Part shown: positions 21,796 to 33,787 of the stretch, one piece after another
Layout of the letters: every line of letters begins with the position of its first letter
Position numbering within the stretch: position 1 is the first letter of the stretch
Source: Apiospora phragmitis
Taxonomy: Eukaryota > Ascomycota > Sordariomycetes > Amphisphaeriales > Apiosporaceae
Length of the DNA: 64,000 bases
Assembly: GCA_038363925.1 (NCBI GenBank)
Contig: JAQQWL010000006.1
Location: 3,452,501-3,516,500, forward strand
Direction: 5' to 3'
Notes under the pieces: model-generated
Told to the model about the DNA's origin: nothing
Database searches by the model: none
The model's input: only the letters and a program-made list of their open reading frames with translations
Translations under genes and position numbers: made by a program

Positions 21796-24484
21796 GGTGC
21801 TAACAGTGCCGCGAAAGGGTGATGACTTCGAATAAGATTTCCGTGAGATTCCGCAGGGCAATGGTTCCTGAGGAGGTGTATCCTAGACGGTAGAAGTATG
21901 CCAATGCCACTAGAACTCGTGCCCCGGTTTAAGTATAAGCTGAAGGTAGTAGAGGCCGAGGCAGTACCTAGGTATGCCGGTGTAGTTAAGCTAAGAACAG
22001 ATTATGGAGAAGCAAAGGAGTCTTGCCCCGTACAACAACTCAGAGCGAACACAGATTAAAGAGTGCAAGGTGTAACCTATCTTTTCTCGTGAAGGAGAGG
22101 ACCAAAAAAGGGAGGGAACAAGAGGAAAACCCGGCCCAAATGGATCCCGTACCTACCGCCAGTTTGATGGAAGTGTAATCGAACGCCCACACCAGGGATG
22201 TTCCATTACATAGTCACGGAAGGTTGATGGTGTTAATGCCATTACATGGTGCCAATGAATGGGACTTGTGAAGGCAAGCCCCTCCAAGCAAGGAATAGCT
22301 CCGGAGGCATGTCTTGGGGCAAAGGCGAGGATGACGCTAATCGGTAGCGAACCGACCACGCGGACCACTCGGCTGGACTAGGCTCGCTATCGTACACGGT
22401 ATGAGGGATGTCATTGACCCATGGTTCCATGGACCATGGGGGCACTTTGGTCGAGGACATACCGTACTACTACCATTGTATGTAACCGTCTTTATGGACC
22501 TCTTGCGAAGCCGAGAATTCGAAAGATGATGGGATGATTGTTGGGACAATCCATCATCCATGTGTTTGTTCTAGAGCCGGCTAGGTGAACGGCAGCGGCG
22601 AAGCACCCGAGTCATTCATTGCTAATCGGCTCGCCTACCTAATACGAGCAACGTCCAGACGAATGACACCTGAGACGAACAGAAGATGCGTAGCGTAGGT
22701 AGCGATTGTTCAATCGGCGCTGTGTTAGTTCTGAAAGGAGCGAGACTGGTCGCATCGGTTGAAGACAAGATCGGCCGTCTTTCTCTCCGACGGGTCTTCT
22801 TGGGTTGGTTTCGGGGTTCGAGAGCGGGAAAGTGTTTCATTTGTTTTATTTTGTGCATACTTTATACATTACACGTATCCATTGTTCATCATACAGTATG
22901 GTGATAATGTTGCTGTTGCTATGCTATGCCTTGCCATCATGGAAGGCGTGGGTAGAGGGCATGATGGTGCAGTTTAGGACCTGGTAGGCTGGTCCATGTC
23001 GCATGTCGGTGTGGATAGATCGTAGGTTCGATGGAAAGACGTTGAAGATGAATGGAGATCGGCACTTGCTCGAATTTCGCGACTTTGGCTCAAAGCGGCA
23101 AGAGTCGCGGAATAAGTACCGAAATGGATCGCCGTCTGGGGTCTTTTCTTCTAAGACGAATCCATGACATATTCCATGGCAAGACTGGTCGTTCATTGTT
23201 CCAGAGTGCAGACTCCAGAGCTAAAGGGGGAAACAAGCCAATCGCCTTAATTTTCAGTTGTCCGGCCTCGCCCGCAGCCGGGGCCAACGGGAATAGATCG
23301 ATGCTAAACCACCCGACACCGCTAGGTGGTAATGTTGTATTGGGGCCTTCATCGTCTTTTCCCTCCCTGCCTGTTCGTCGGCCTCGGCTTAGTTATCACC
23401 AGTTGTGAAAGCAGCTTTCATTAATCTTATGTTTGGATGCCTCTGCATGAGTAAGTAAGTAGCAAAATTATCAGTTGTTCCATCCCATGGGAAGTTCTAT
23501 CCTTCGTTATGAAACATGCGGCGTGATGCGTTTTTATCCAATTTCCCATCCGCTTATGGGTGGCGTACTAACCTACATGTAGGTATGTACCTCCTAAACT
23601 ACATCTTGCATCTACTACAAATCGAGTGGCACATTCACAACATGCCATTTTCGAATCGATTTCGAATATTCCCCATAAGGTCATCTCCCGAGCAGCTTTC
23701 GCAAACCGTCCGAGTTTCCTCGTGTAGCATTAGCACGTGGTATCGTGCTTGAGGCGAAACCCTCGGCCAGGTGTTACGCTGTATCAAGGTACTGGTGTCT
23801 GCATTCTTCTTTCCATCGATCCGTCGTGAACCAACCGGGCCATTAGCTCTGCCGGCTCGTTGCCCTAGCCTTTGCGAGGAGAGGAATGGTGACGCTCATC
23901 CGGAAACCCCTTATTGAGCGTAGACGTACTGCCAATGGTCTGTCAATATCATCGGTTGGAGCTAGCTAGCCGTTCCATGCGCTCTGTCGGCATGTCCGTA
24001 CACATCTTTACTGACTCGGCGAAGAGATGTTCGACCGAGACTGATCGCTGATAGTCAGCTTGTTGTACGTCTGAACGAGAAGGCATGTTTGCCGGCTCAT
24101 AGCTACCGACTCTCGGCGTTAGTATTACTCTTTTTGGGATAATCGAGATGTCTCAGGAGGGAATAATGACAACTCCTCGAATAAACGGTAGGTCCATTCC
24201 TCTTAAGACACTAGGATAACGAGGAATAACCACTGGAATAGTGAGGAATAAACACTAGAACAAGAAGGAATAAACCCCGAAAGTCGCTTAGTGGCAGTTG
24301 GTACCGGGTGAATGCACTCCCTGTTGACTTGAAGCGTCCCTCTACCCGAAGAGGGAGCAGTTTCCCCTTCTAAATGGCTAATGTGTCGCTACGTGCTTAA
24401 TCTTATACTAGTCCTAGCATTCCCGCTATGTTGGTGGCATTGCATCCTCAGGTGCTGACCCTGACGGTCGTCAGTATGCCGCCC
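21796..24484. other. intergenic, about 2.7 kb
   Basis: No supported gene. A perfect TACCTAGGTA palindrome is at 21965-21974, and a similar ACCTACATGTAGGTA at 23571-23585. Short open frames of 60-78 codons around 22150-23400 lack codon bias or domains. Confidence 0.5.
24212..24277. repeat. 22-bp minisatellite, 3 degenerate copies
   Basis: Units begin at 24212, 24234 and 24256, each ending in GAGGAATAAMCAC or a close variant. A further weak copy may precede at about 24170. No terminal inverted repeats or target-site duplications seen. Confidence 0.65.
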
Positions 24485-26073
24485 CTATAACCTCCGGGGC
24501 ACCCGGCCGGTGCGGCTATATGGAGACAAAACCAGAGTTGTCAAAACGCCAAACCCGATAAACGCTGCAATCGCATCGAGAATAAACTCCCAGTTACTGG
24601 CACGCTCATTGCCGATGGTCAGGGAGTCGAAGTGGAATACCACGGTGCAAATCGTGACAACGGCCGCCTGCACCAGCCAAACAAGAAATGCGAAAAGCTT
24701 GCTGGAGAAAAGGAAGTCTTTGACGATGGTGTGCTCCTGAGGCCAAGCCGGCGATTTTGGATGTTTCGATATCTGCGTCAGAAGAACTTGTTGGAAGCAG
24801 TATTGGTTGTGTTGTTCTTCCTGGGAGAGTTCCCTCTTCGGCTCACTTTGAGTGTCGCTGGACCCAGGGAGCGTTCTCGTGTACCGCACCAGCTCCAGTG
24901 CATCTTCGTCGTGGGGCTCTCTCGTCCAAACATGTTCGAGAACCATGCCCAGTGGCTGGATCAAGAGAATTAGGGGCACAAGCTGTCCAAAGCCCCAGGT
25001 GCCCTCCTGCGACTGGGTCATGGGCTGCATCTGACCTCGAGGGATCAGGACCTGAATCGTACCGAAAATCAAGCCCATCAGAGACAGCCAAAGAGATGCA
25101 GCGAAGGAGGACACAACTTCAAACATCACCATAACCGGGAGTGCTAGAGCTAGTAGCAGCCGAAACGTCCATAGCCAAAACCACGAGGATCCGCCATGTA
25201 TGCTGCATCTCTCAGCTGCAAACCGCAGGCATGCACCATACACCTCTCTACCGGCCCGCGAACCCATCGGTGATAGGCGCCGCGAGATGACGAGAACAAC
25301 TGGCCCATCTTCCATAGATAGCTGACACTCAGGATGATGAAGCCGATCGGCGCGTCCGGGCTCACGGTTCCGCCCCTGAGGTTTCCCCAGAAACAGCGGG
25401 CCGGGATCGCCCAGCCCGTCTTGTCGCTGTCGATGCCGGGCCACCAGAAGATGCCCCAGTCGTTGCTGATGGTGGGGACGAGGCCGACGACGAGCATGGC
25501 GAAGAGGACGAGCATGCCGGTTAGCCGCCAGGCCAGCACGCCGCGGTGGCGCTTCAGGTACGACGCGAGCACGGTGATGGCCGTCAGGTGCACGCTGCTC
25601 GACATCCACGCCAGGTACAGCACGATCTGGTAGTGATAGGCCGAGAGGGCGCGCGCACGAAGCCCCTGGAAGCCGGCGCCCATGATGGCGATGCCCGTCA
25701 CGATCTGCTGGTCACTCAGGGCGAGGACCGCTGTGCGGAGACAGGCCTCGGCTTTTGCCCTGAACTTGCTGGGTGCCCGCTGTTCGTGCTGCTGCTGCCC
25801 GCTTCCATGGGGTCTAGCGCCAGTGGCAGCGATGGTGGATCGGGAAAGATAGGGACGGATGTGGAAGACGCGGCGGTCGACAGGGCTCAAGAGCTCCGAA
25901 TCCACAAGACCAAACAGGTAAGCAACTAGGACTGCGGTGAAGGTCAGGTAAGCGCTCAGAATGAAGGCGCTGACTACCCCGACGCCAGAGATGTCGGCAT
26001 TAGCCTCGATAACGGCGCCATTCTGGAGCAAGTTGGAGCAGTTTGCCATGGAGAAGGTGGCGGATTCAGCCAT
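24485..26073 (-). CDS. unknown polytopic membrane protein, one frame break
   Basis: Not recognised as a named family. The N-terminal part has a hydrophobic segment (VVSAFILSAYLTFTAVLVAY) followed by a soluble loop, then segments such as IVLYLAWMSSSVHLTAITVL and LTGMLVLFAMLVVGLVPTI; the C-terminal part has at least three more (LLLALALPVMVMFEVVSSF, LLFSSKLFAFLVWLVQAAV and a final one near LDAIAAFIGFGVL), separated by a Gln/Ser/Glu-rich loop. This layout resembles the many uncharacterised integral membrane proteins of moulds. The frame changes at the CCC run 25255-25257 (plus strand), equal to one missing base; with it the gene has 530 codons. ATG 26073 is preferred over an upstream ATG (26139) because it has A at -3 and G at +4. 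No intron detected. Confidence 0.72.
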
Positions 26074-26976
26074 GCTTGTTCGATGCTTATCTGTTGCAGA
26101 GATGGAAACTGAATCTTCGGAATTGGTAGGGACATCCAAACGCTTCTGTGTTGCATATGGTGAATCAATTGGGGTGAAAGTATTCTCTCGTTCCGATGTG
26201 GATGACCGAATGTTGTGAGGTTATATTCTCCAAAGATATCTCGACCTAGAAAGAAGCCGATCTAAAATCATTTTGCTCATTCCAAGAACTGTATCGACAG
26301 CTACTGAAAAGACATAGGGTCTATTGTGAACCTGGTAACTACCTGGATCTTGTTGATAAAAAAGAGCTCTAAATCATGATTTGACAGCCTTCAATGTCAC
26401 GACCTTTATTGACTCGCATGACTGGACTCGTCGGCGCAAACCTTAACCCTGCCACTAACGCCTCCAAAGACAAACCACGCCTGGTCCGTGTTGTGAAAGA
26501 AGAAGCGTTGTTCGACTAGATAGAGTTATTGCCAGGTTCTAGGGACCCTCGGGCTCGAGGAGTGGAAATGCATTCCCGGAGATGCATTCATTATCAAAAG
26601 TACAGGCATGGAGCCTGTCAAATAAACAATCCAATCTTATCTATCACCTCGATGACAAGAGCTTTGCCATTCTCAACGAATCACAATAATATTATTTCAA
26701 AACCGCGGTATGATGTCTTATTCTCATTAGAAGGAGCGCCAGGTCGCAGTGAGTCTCGATGATATTAAACTTCTACTTCTGCCCAGTAGAGCTGTATAGG
26801 GGGAAGAGATCATGACCACTCATCATAATCTCCCCATGATAGAGAAGAGCGACTAGGGATCAGTCGGAGCCTGCTACTCGTATCGATCGCTTACCATATA
26901 TGCATACTACAATATTCCCACAACTTCGTTACTGGTTGTTACACTAGAATACATGCAAGGGGCTCAACTGTTTAAC
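26074..26976. other. intergenic, about 0.9 kb
   Basis: Promoter of the membrane protein gene and 3' flank of PEX14. Nothing further seen. Confidence 0.5.
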
Positions 26977-28179
26977 CTAGGAGCTGCTGCTTGCTCCCTG
27001 CTGAGATGTGTTGTCTGCATCGCTTGAGCCCTGGTTTGCCATAGCCAACTGCCAAGCTGGGATTGCTGCTTTCCCTGCCGGCATGCCACTAGCGAATGGA
27101 CTTGAACGGCCACCCAGAGAGGACATATAGTCCTGTCTGCCCGGTGCGGATGGTGTCTCACCGTTGGTTCCGTCTTTAGCCTCCCCGTTGCTCTTTGTCT
27201 CTGGCTCATCCCCGGGCGTTGCGGTCGAGGTAGAAGGTGCATTGCTCTTGGCAGATTGGAGATAGCTGTTGGTGGTGCTTGTGGACGAGGCGGCGGGTGC
27301 AGACGACAAGCGCTGACCGATGAGCGACTTCAGGCTCTTCACCTCATTGGCAATCTCGCGTAGCCGTTCATCCGTGAAGTCCTTGTTTGCAGACATGCTC
27401 TTGGGTATAGCATCCTTCAGTGATTCCAACTCGCTCCGTAATCTATCCGTTTCGTCCTCTTGGCGCCGTTTTCCAGATTTGGTTTCAGACATGAACTCTT
27501 CGAGATCTACGAGAACCTTATCAAGCTTCTCGGTCCGGTCTTGTTCAGATGCTTTCAGTGACTCGGTGTCTTTCGAGAGCTGCTCCAGAGTCGCGAAGGC
27601 CTTTTCGAACTGTTCGTCGACGGTAGCCTTATCCTGCTCCAGCTTTTCAGGCGTAGGTGGTACTACCAACGGATATATATAACGCTTTTGGAGTTAAGTC
27701 AGCTTAGGGTTGACGAAAACCGCTTTCGAATTATTCAGAGGTAGCTACCTTTGATATAGCATAGAGCCCATACCCAACACCTCCTACCACAGTCGCCATG
27801 ATGAACCAGTCCCGCCAATCCCGCTTAGGAGGCGGGGGAGGTGGAGGTTGCCAGCCATAAGGAGCAGCAGATGGATAAGAGGCGTTATAATATGGCTGTT
27901 GTTGATGCTGTACAGGCCCGGCGACGGCCTGCGATGGGGCTGCGACGGGTTGACTCGGATGTGGTATGCCGACTCGCGCGAGAGAAGCTTCTATCTCTTC
28001 TTGCGTTAAGTTCTTGGAGCGGAGGAACGAGAGTTTGTTCTCAACCGGAGACGCGGCGACATTGGGGTCTTGCAAAACTGTGCGCGTTGGATGATTAGAC
28101 AGAGCCCATCGGTCGCGTCTGGGCGTTGGGCGCACTCACAGTTGACCGCTGAGGTCACAAGTTCCTCGCGGATAGGCAT
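26977..28179 (-). CDS. PEX14: peroxin-14, peroxisomal docking protein
   Basis: Component of the docking complex that receives cargo-loaded Pex5/Pex7 at the peroxisome membrane. Three exons: 28179-28140, 28077-27749, 27684-26977, total 358 residues; introns 28078-28139 and 27685-27748. The first exon codes only 13 residues (MPIREELVTSAVN) and completes the Pex14 N-terminal Pex5-binding domain together with exon 2 (NFLQDPNV, ENKLSFLRSKNLT, EIEASLARVG). A proline-rich stretch (about 90-98, SH3-ligand-like PPPPPPPKR) precedes the membrane segment WFIMATVVGGVGYGLYAI (104-121). A long coiled coil (about 140-240) and a Ser/Thr-rich tail follow. Frame intact. Head-to-head with TRM8. Confidence 0.95.
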
Positions 28180-28697
28180 ATCAGCGGTAGCTTGGCAGAC
28201 TTATCACGTCCCCGGACTTTGATAATCGCACGAGACGAAACAAAGCTGTATTGGATCGTCTGGCTTAGTTGATGTGGCTTGCGGAGTAGACGACATTGAT
28301 TAAAATATAGTTGGTTGATGGTTGGCCGCAATCACGGCCCATGCGAAAATGCAAGTGGCCGGGGAACCGAGGCTCAAATGCCCATCTTTGGGTAGTAGCC
28401 TAGTAGGTACCGTGCTCGTCAGCAGCAAGCCGGCAGTCGACGTTGGTTGGCTCGTTCCTTCCGTCCCCACAATGGCTGACCAGCCACATGTGTCCGGACA
28501 TGAACCTTATGTAATGTGTAGGTTACGTCAAAGCTTGGGATCGGCGGCACGGCACGTACAGCATTCCGTTCACCGACGCGCTCCTTACCCACCAATTTAT
28601 TTTCCAAACTCCGAATGAGGCTCTACTCCATTGTCGATACGCAAACCTTTTCGATCACGAAGACTGCATAGGCACTACATTTCGCGACTCGTCCAAG
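28180..28697. promoter_or_regulatory. bidirectional promoter PEX14/TRM8
   Basis: 518 bp between two divergent start codons. No specific motif can be defended. Confidence 0.5.
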
Positions 28698-29603
<906 letters not shown>

Positions 29604-31268
29604 ACCCCCTAAAGCTCCCTGTCTCTCCTCGACGGCATCTCCCCGGATGCACTAAGCTGGACCATTAGGACTCCCTTCTAACAAGAAACGGAAACCATCA
29701 GTAGCACTTCTGTGTCTTGATGTGCGCAATCTAATGCTTGCATGCAGCTAAGCCATGGTTTCAGGGAGTGCTCACAGCTTTTGTAGTAAGCGTTCGACGT
29801 ATTCGACGCGTTCGAGACTGAGAGAGACCCTTGATCGCGGTATCACTTGAAGGCATCGCACCAAATCTGCATCCCTAGTAAAACGCTAGCCATTTAATAG
29901 GATCAAGCAGGCTTCAGCCGTAAGGGCCTGGGTCTGGCCTGGGCGACTACAGTATGTAAGGCACAGCCTGCGTAGTGGCCTGCGATCCGAGATGACCCAA
30001 GATGGCATAGATAAGCGGCCATAGGGACCACGAATTTAATATTTCTACCAGCCCCGCTAGCCCGCTTGGCACCCTGGGGGAATTGCATGAGACCATCGAC
30101 ATGCATGCTAGGATTGGCCCTATTGGTCACCGAAGAGCTTTAGTGGAAGATAAAGCTGAGAGTGGTCTCTAGAATATAGACTAAAGTTAACTAATGGTGG
30201 TATTTCGGCGGCGAAGCCTCCCCTATCCATTGCCCTTTGTCCAATGACCTGTACCGATTGAACTGCCAGGCAACAGAAGACCGGAGAAGGTGTCTTCTCC
30301 GGGCAGCCACCCCGGTCTTGCTACGACTCGTTAATGCTGACTACTGTGGCGACTACATCCGTTTCGGGAACATGCCAGCATGCTGGTGTGGTTTCTCTTG
30401 AACGATGCCTGCGGGATTTTGACCATCAAATTTTTACTATGGGGCCCTGCAGCATGCAGTATGCGCTGCTCACGCGCTGCAGTGTAACAGTTCCCGACGA
30501 AACATGGTATCGATTACGAGAAGTCTATTCCGGTTCTCTGGTTCACGTACTGCCGACCACCCGTTTGCCGCCTGCCCCGTACATTCGCCCCATTGTCGGC
30601 AGGTATTCGCATGGAGCTGCTGTCTTTGATGACGTTGGATCTATAGGGTTACACACCATGGGCATTTGGGTCAGATCATATCTGCCAACCTGATCGTTGT
30701 GGTATCACTGTCAGGTTCTCCAGGTTATTCACATACCTAGGTATCAATCGGAGGGTGGCAGGTCGGGGTTGTCGCGTGCATACGCCGTTGCTACGGTAGG
30801 GGGAATCCTGGCCGCAAGATTGATGCAGCATTGAAGCGCACTTTTAGGTGCCAAGCTTTGCGCACCCTATCCTGTCTCTCCTTCCAAAAAGGCATTGGCA
30901 GGGCCCTGCCTGGCTCATCTGCAATCTCTTTTTGGGTTGGAGCGATGGCCCATGGAATCCCATGGGGTGTGATGTCAGGATGGAGTTCCGCCGGGCCTCC
31001 TCCATCGCGTACTCATCGAGACTTTTATCTTGGCCCGCTTAACCCGCTCTACCCTCCGCCGTGAAGCCTCTTTTTAGTCTCAGGAACCAACTCCCTTTCT
31101 CTCTCTCTCCCGTTCTTATTCACTATCCTATATCCTATATGCCGACCGTGGCTGTCATTCTTTGCCCTTGAAACCGCATGGTCCGCCGTTCGAATCTATT
31201 AACCCTCTTTTGAGCCCTCCCTCATATTACTCTTCCTTCAGAGAAGCCGAATTCCACAGTTGCCCACC
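29604..31268. other. intergenic, about 1.7 kb
   Basis: 3' flank of TRM8 and promoter of the permease; the last 200 bp are CT-rich (CTTTCTCTCTCTCTCCC around 31088), a typical fungal core promoter. A TACCTAGGTA palindrome is at 30734-30743. A 119-codon open frame (30334-30693) has no recognised domain. Confidence 0.5.
30281..30302. repeat. perfect 9-bp inverted repeat (hairpin)
   Basis: CCGGAGAAG, a GTGT spacer, then CTTCTCCGG. An outer pair AGACCGG (30278-30284) and CCGGTCT (30311-30317) could form a competing longer stem. Function unknown. Confidence 0.7.
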
Positions 31269-32967
31269 ATGGAAACGAAACGCGACAACCTCAAAACCGC
31301 CGACATGGCGCAGCCTATGATCGAGACGGATTCCAGCTCCGCTGATGAGGTGCTCGCAGCGCTGGGTTACAAACCGGAAATGTTACGGAATCGGTCAACG
31401 CTACAGGTAGCATTCATGTCCTTCGTTCTTGCATCCATCCCGTACGGTCTAGCAACCACTATGTTCTATCCCTTGAACGGCGGTGGCCCTGTCGATATCA
31501 TTTGGGGATGGGTCGCAGTATCCTTAATCATCATCTGCGTCGCCTCTTCTCTCGGCGAAATCACAAGCGTCTACCCAACCGCCGGCGGCGTATATTACCA
31601 GGCCTACATGATGGCTAGTCCTTCATGGCGAAAGATCGCTTCCTGGATCTGCGGTTGGCTTTATGTTGTCGGCAACATTACCATCACCCTTTCAGTCAAC
31701 TTCGGAACAGCGCTGTTTTTGGTTGCTTGTGTCAATGTGTTCGAGACAGCCGACGGAACCCCCGTCTTCGCTGGTGAGGCCTACCAGGTGTTCCTTGTTT
31801 TCCTGGCAATCACGCTGCTGTGCAACGCTGTATCGTCATTGGGGAACAGATGGCTCCCGATCCTTGATGTAAGCTTAACCGATCCGGCTGGGCGCTATAG
31901 CCTCCATATGCTAACGGCCGCAGACATTTGCTATTTTTTGGACATTGGCTGGTGTTATTGCAATCATGGTTTGCGTTCTTGCTCTTGCTAAGGAAGGCCG
32001 CCGTGATGCCAAGTTCGTCTTTACTCACTTTGAGGCCAATTCGGGTTGGACGCCTGGCTGGTCGTTCATGGTTGGACTTCTCCATGCGGCCTATGCAACC
32101 TCTTCCACGGGAATGATTATCTCGTAAGTTTATATCCTCCGACGCTGGTTTGCCAATGGCATACGCTGATGGTGACAGAATGTGCGAGGAAGTCCGACAG
32201 CCCGCAACCCAGGTTCCCAAGGCCATGGTTCTGACTGTCATCATTAATACCTTCGCCGGCTTGCTGTTCATGATACCTCTGGTATTTGTTCTTCCCGACA
32301 TTCAGCTGCTGATCGCTCTCCAATCCGGTCAACCTGTGCCTGCCATCATCAAAAGTGCAGTTGGGTCTGCCGGGGGAGCTTTTGGTCTCTTGATCCCACT
32401 GCTGGTCTTGGCTCTTATATGTGGTATCGGTTGCACCACTGCCGCCTCCCGAGCCACGTGGGCATTTGCTCGTGACGGGGCTATTCCGGGATCGAATCTG
32501 TGGAGAAAGATTTCCCCCAAGCTCGACGTCCCCCTCAACGCTATGATGCTGAGCATGGTTATTCAAATTCTCCTTGGACTCCTTTACTTTGGATCCACAG
32601 CCGCATTCAATGCATTCTCTGGTGTTGGCGTCATTGCACTTACGACAGCCTATGCCACTCCCATCGTGGTCAGCCTGCTTGAAGGACGTAAAGCAGTCCG
32701 CACAGGCAGCTTCTACCTTGGCTCATTTGGACTCTTTGCCAACATTGTCTCCATCTGTAAGTAAATCAATCCCGACTCGGACCCCCCATGCTGATACTCG
32801 CAGGCTGGTCTCTCCTGGCTATTCCGCTCTTTTGCATGCCGTCCACCATTCCAGTAGAGGCGGCGACGATGAACTACGCTTCGGTGGTTTTTGTTGCTTT
32901 CACGATTATCTCGGGTGTCTGGTACGTTGCTTGGGGACACAAGCATTACGCGGGCCCTCCTACATAG
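31269..32967 (+). CDS. APC-family amino acid/GABA/choline-type permease
   Basis: Plasma-membrane transporter of the amino acid-polyamine-choline superfamily, closest in pattern to fungal GABA permease/UGA4-like and choline transporters; the substrate is not certain. Four exons, 31269-31868, 31924-32123, 32179-32756, 32804-32967, total 513 residues. The N-terminal cytosolic tail has GYKPEMLRNRSTLQVAFMSF, the usual entry to TM1. The conserved SLGEITSVYPTAGGVYYQAY segment marks TM2-TM3, and MCEEVRQPATQVPKAM and the GCTTAASRATWAFARDGAIP segment mark the loop and helix conserved in this subfamily. About twelve hydrophobic helices are visible. Introns carry GTAAGC, GTAAGT and GTAAGT donors. Start ATG 31269 is in CCACCATGG. 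No frame breaks. Confidence 0.92.
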
Positions 32968-33787
32968 GTTAGGCGACAGGAGTCTTGATCAGGCTGGTGA
33001 TATGCGCTTTCCCGATGCATGGCAAGTTCGGTGACCTATCGCACGTGATGCTGCGTGAATTTCGTGCCGTGTTCTGCTAAGACCAAGATGGCAGTTTCGA
33101 GATGTGATCAGGAATGTGATATTGCGGTGCTGGTAGACAACCGAGAGCAGGAGGCGACGGAGTTCAGTGCTGTGAGCGAGCGTTACGTCCAGCAAAGCCC
33201 CGTTGGACAAGGCCCTCATACCCTGGGCATGTAAAGATACAATTCCGAGCTTTATGATATCCTATGAAGTTAATAAAGAACAAGCGATACCCAATGAATG
33301 CGCGGCTCGATGAAATGGTTTAGGAGTGCTACTGTAGCCATTCTGATGCTAAGCTGATTCTAAATTGTCCCCTTGCGGCGCGATACCTCATCTGTTAACA
33401 ATCATTTAGACTGCAATTGCTTTTCTTTTTACCTCTTCCTCCCTTTTCGTTTTGGGCAGTACCGGCATGCAAAGGCATGCTACCAACAAAAACTCAAGGG
33501 ACAAAGCTGAAGAATCATGATTGCCCCTAGGATGCAGGAGGCCTAGCTACATGTACCTTAGGCACAGACAGTCTGCCCTAACATGGGCGGGCTTGCGTCC
33601 CACCCTAGGTACCTGGTAGTTTGATGAGTGCTGGCTGGAGCTGGGAGCTATCGATAAGCACCCACTTACTGCCCACCTCACCCTACCTAACCATGGAATC
33701 CAGGGCTCCCTTCAAACAAAGCACCCCATTCTGCCAACAAACCCTCATCAATAGCTATGAGCTAGAGGCTGCGGCACATGAAATTGG
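32968..33787. other. intergenic, about 0.8 kb
   Basis: 3' flank of the permease and promoter of the MDM1-like gene; contains CCTAGGTACC at 33604-33613. No gene seen. Confidence 0.5.

Noticed and set aside
22150..23400. Cluster of short open frames of 60-118 codons
   Set aside because: Overlapping in several frames on both strands with no codon bias or motif.
30334..30693. 119-codon open frame between TRM8 and the permease
   Set aside because: Reads fairly protein-like, but there is no motif, no intron and no context; not enough to call.
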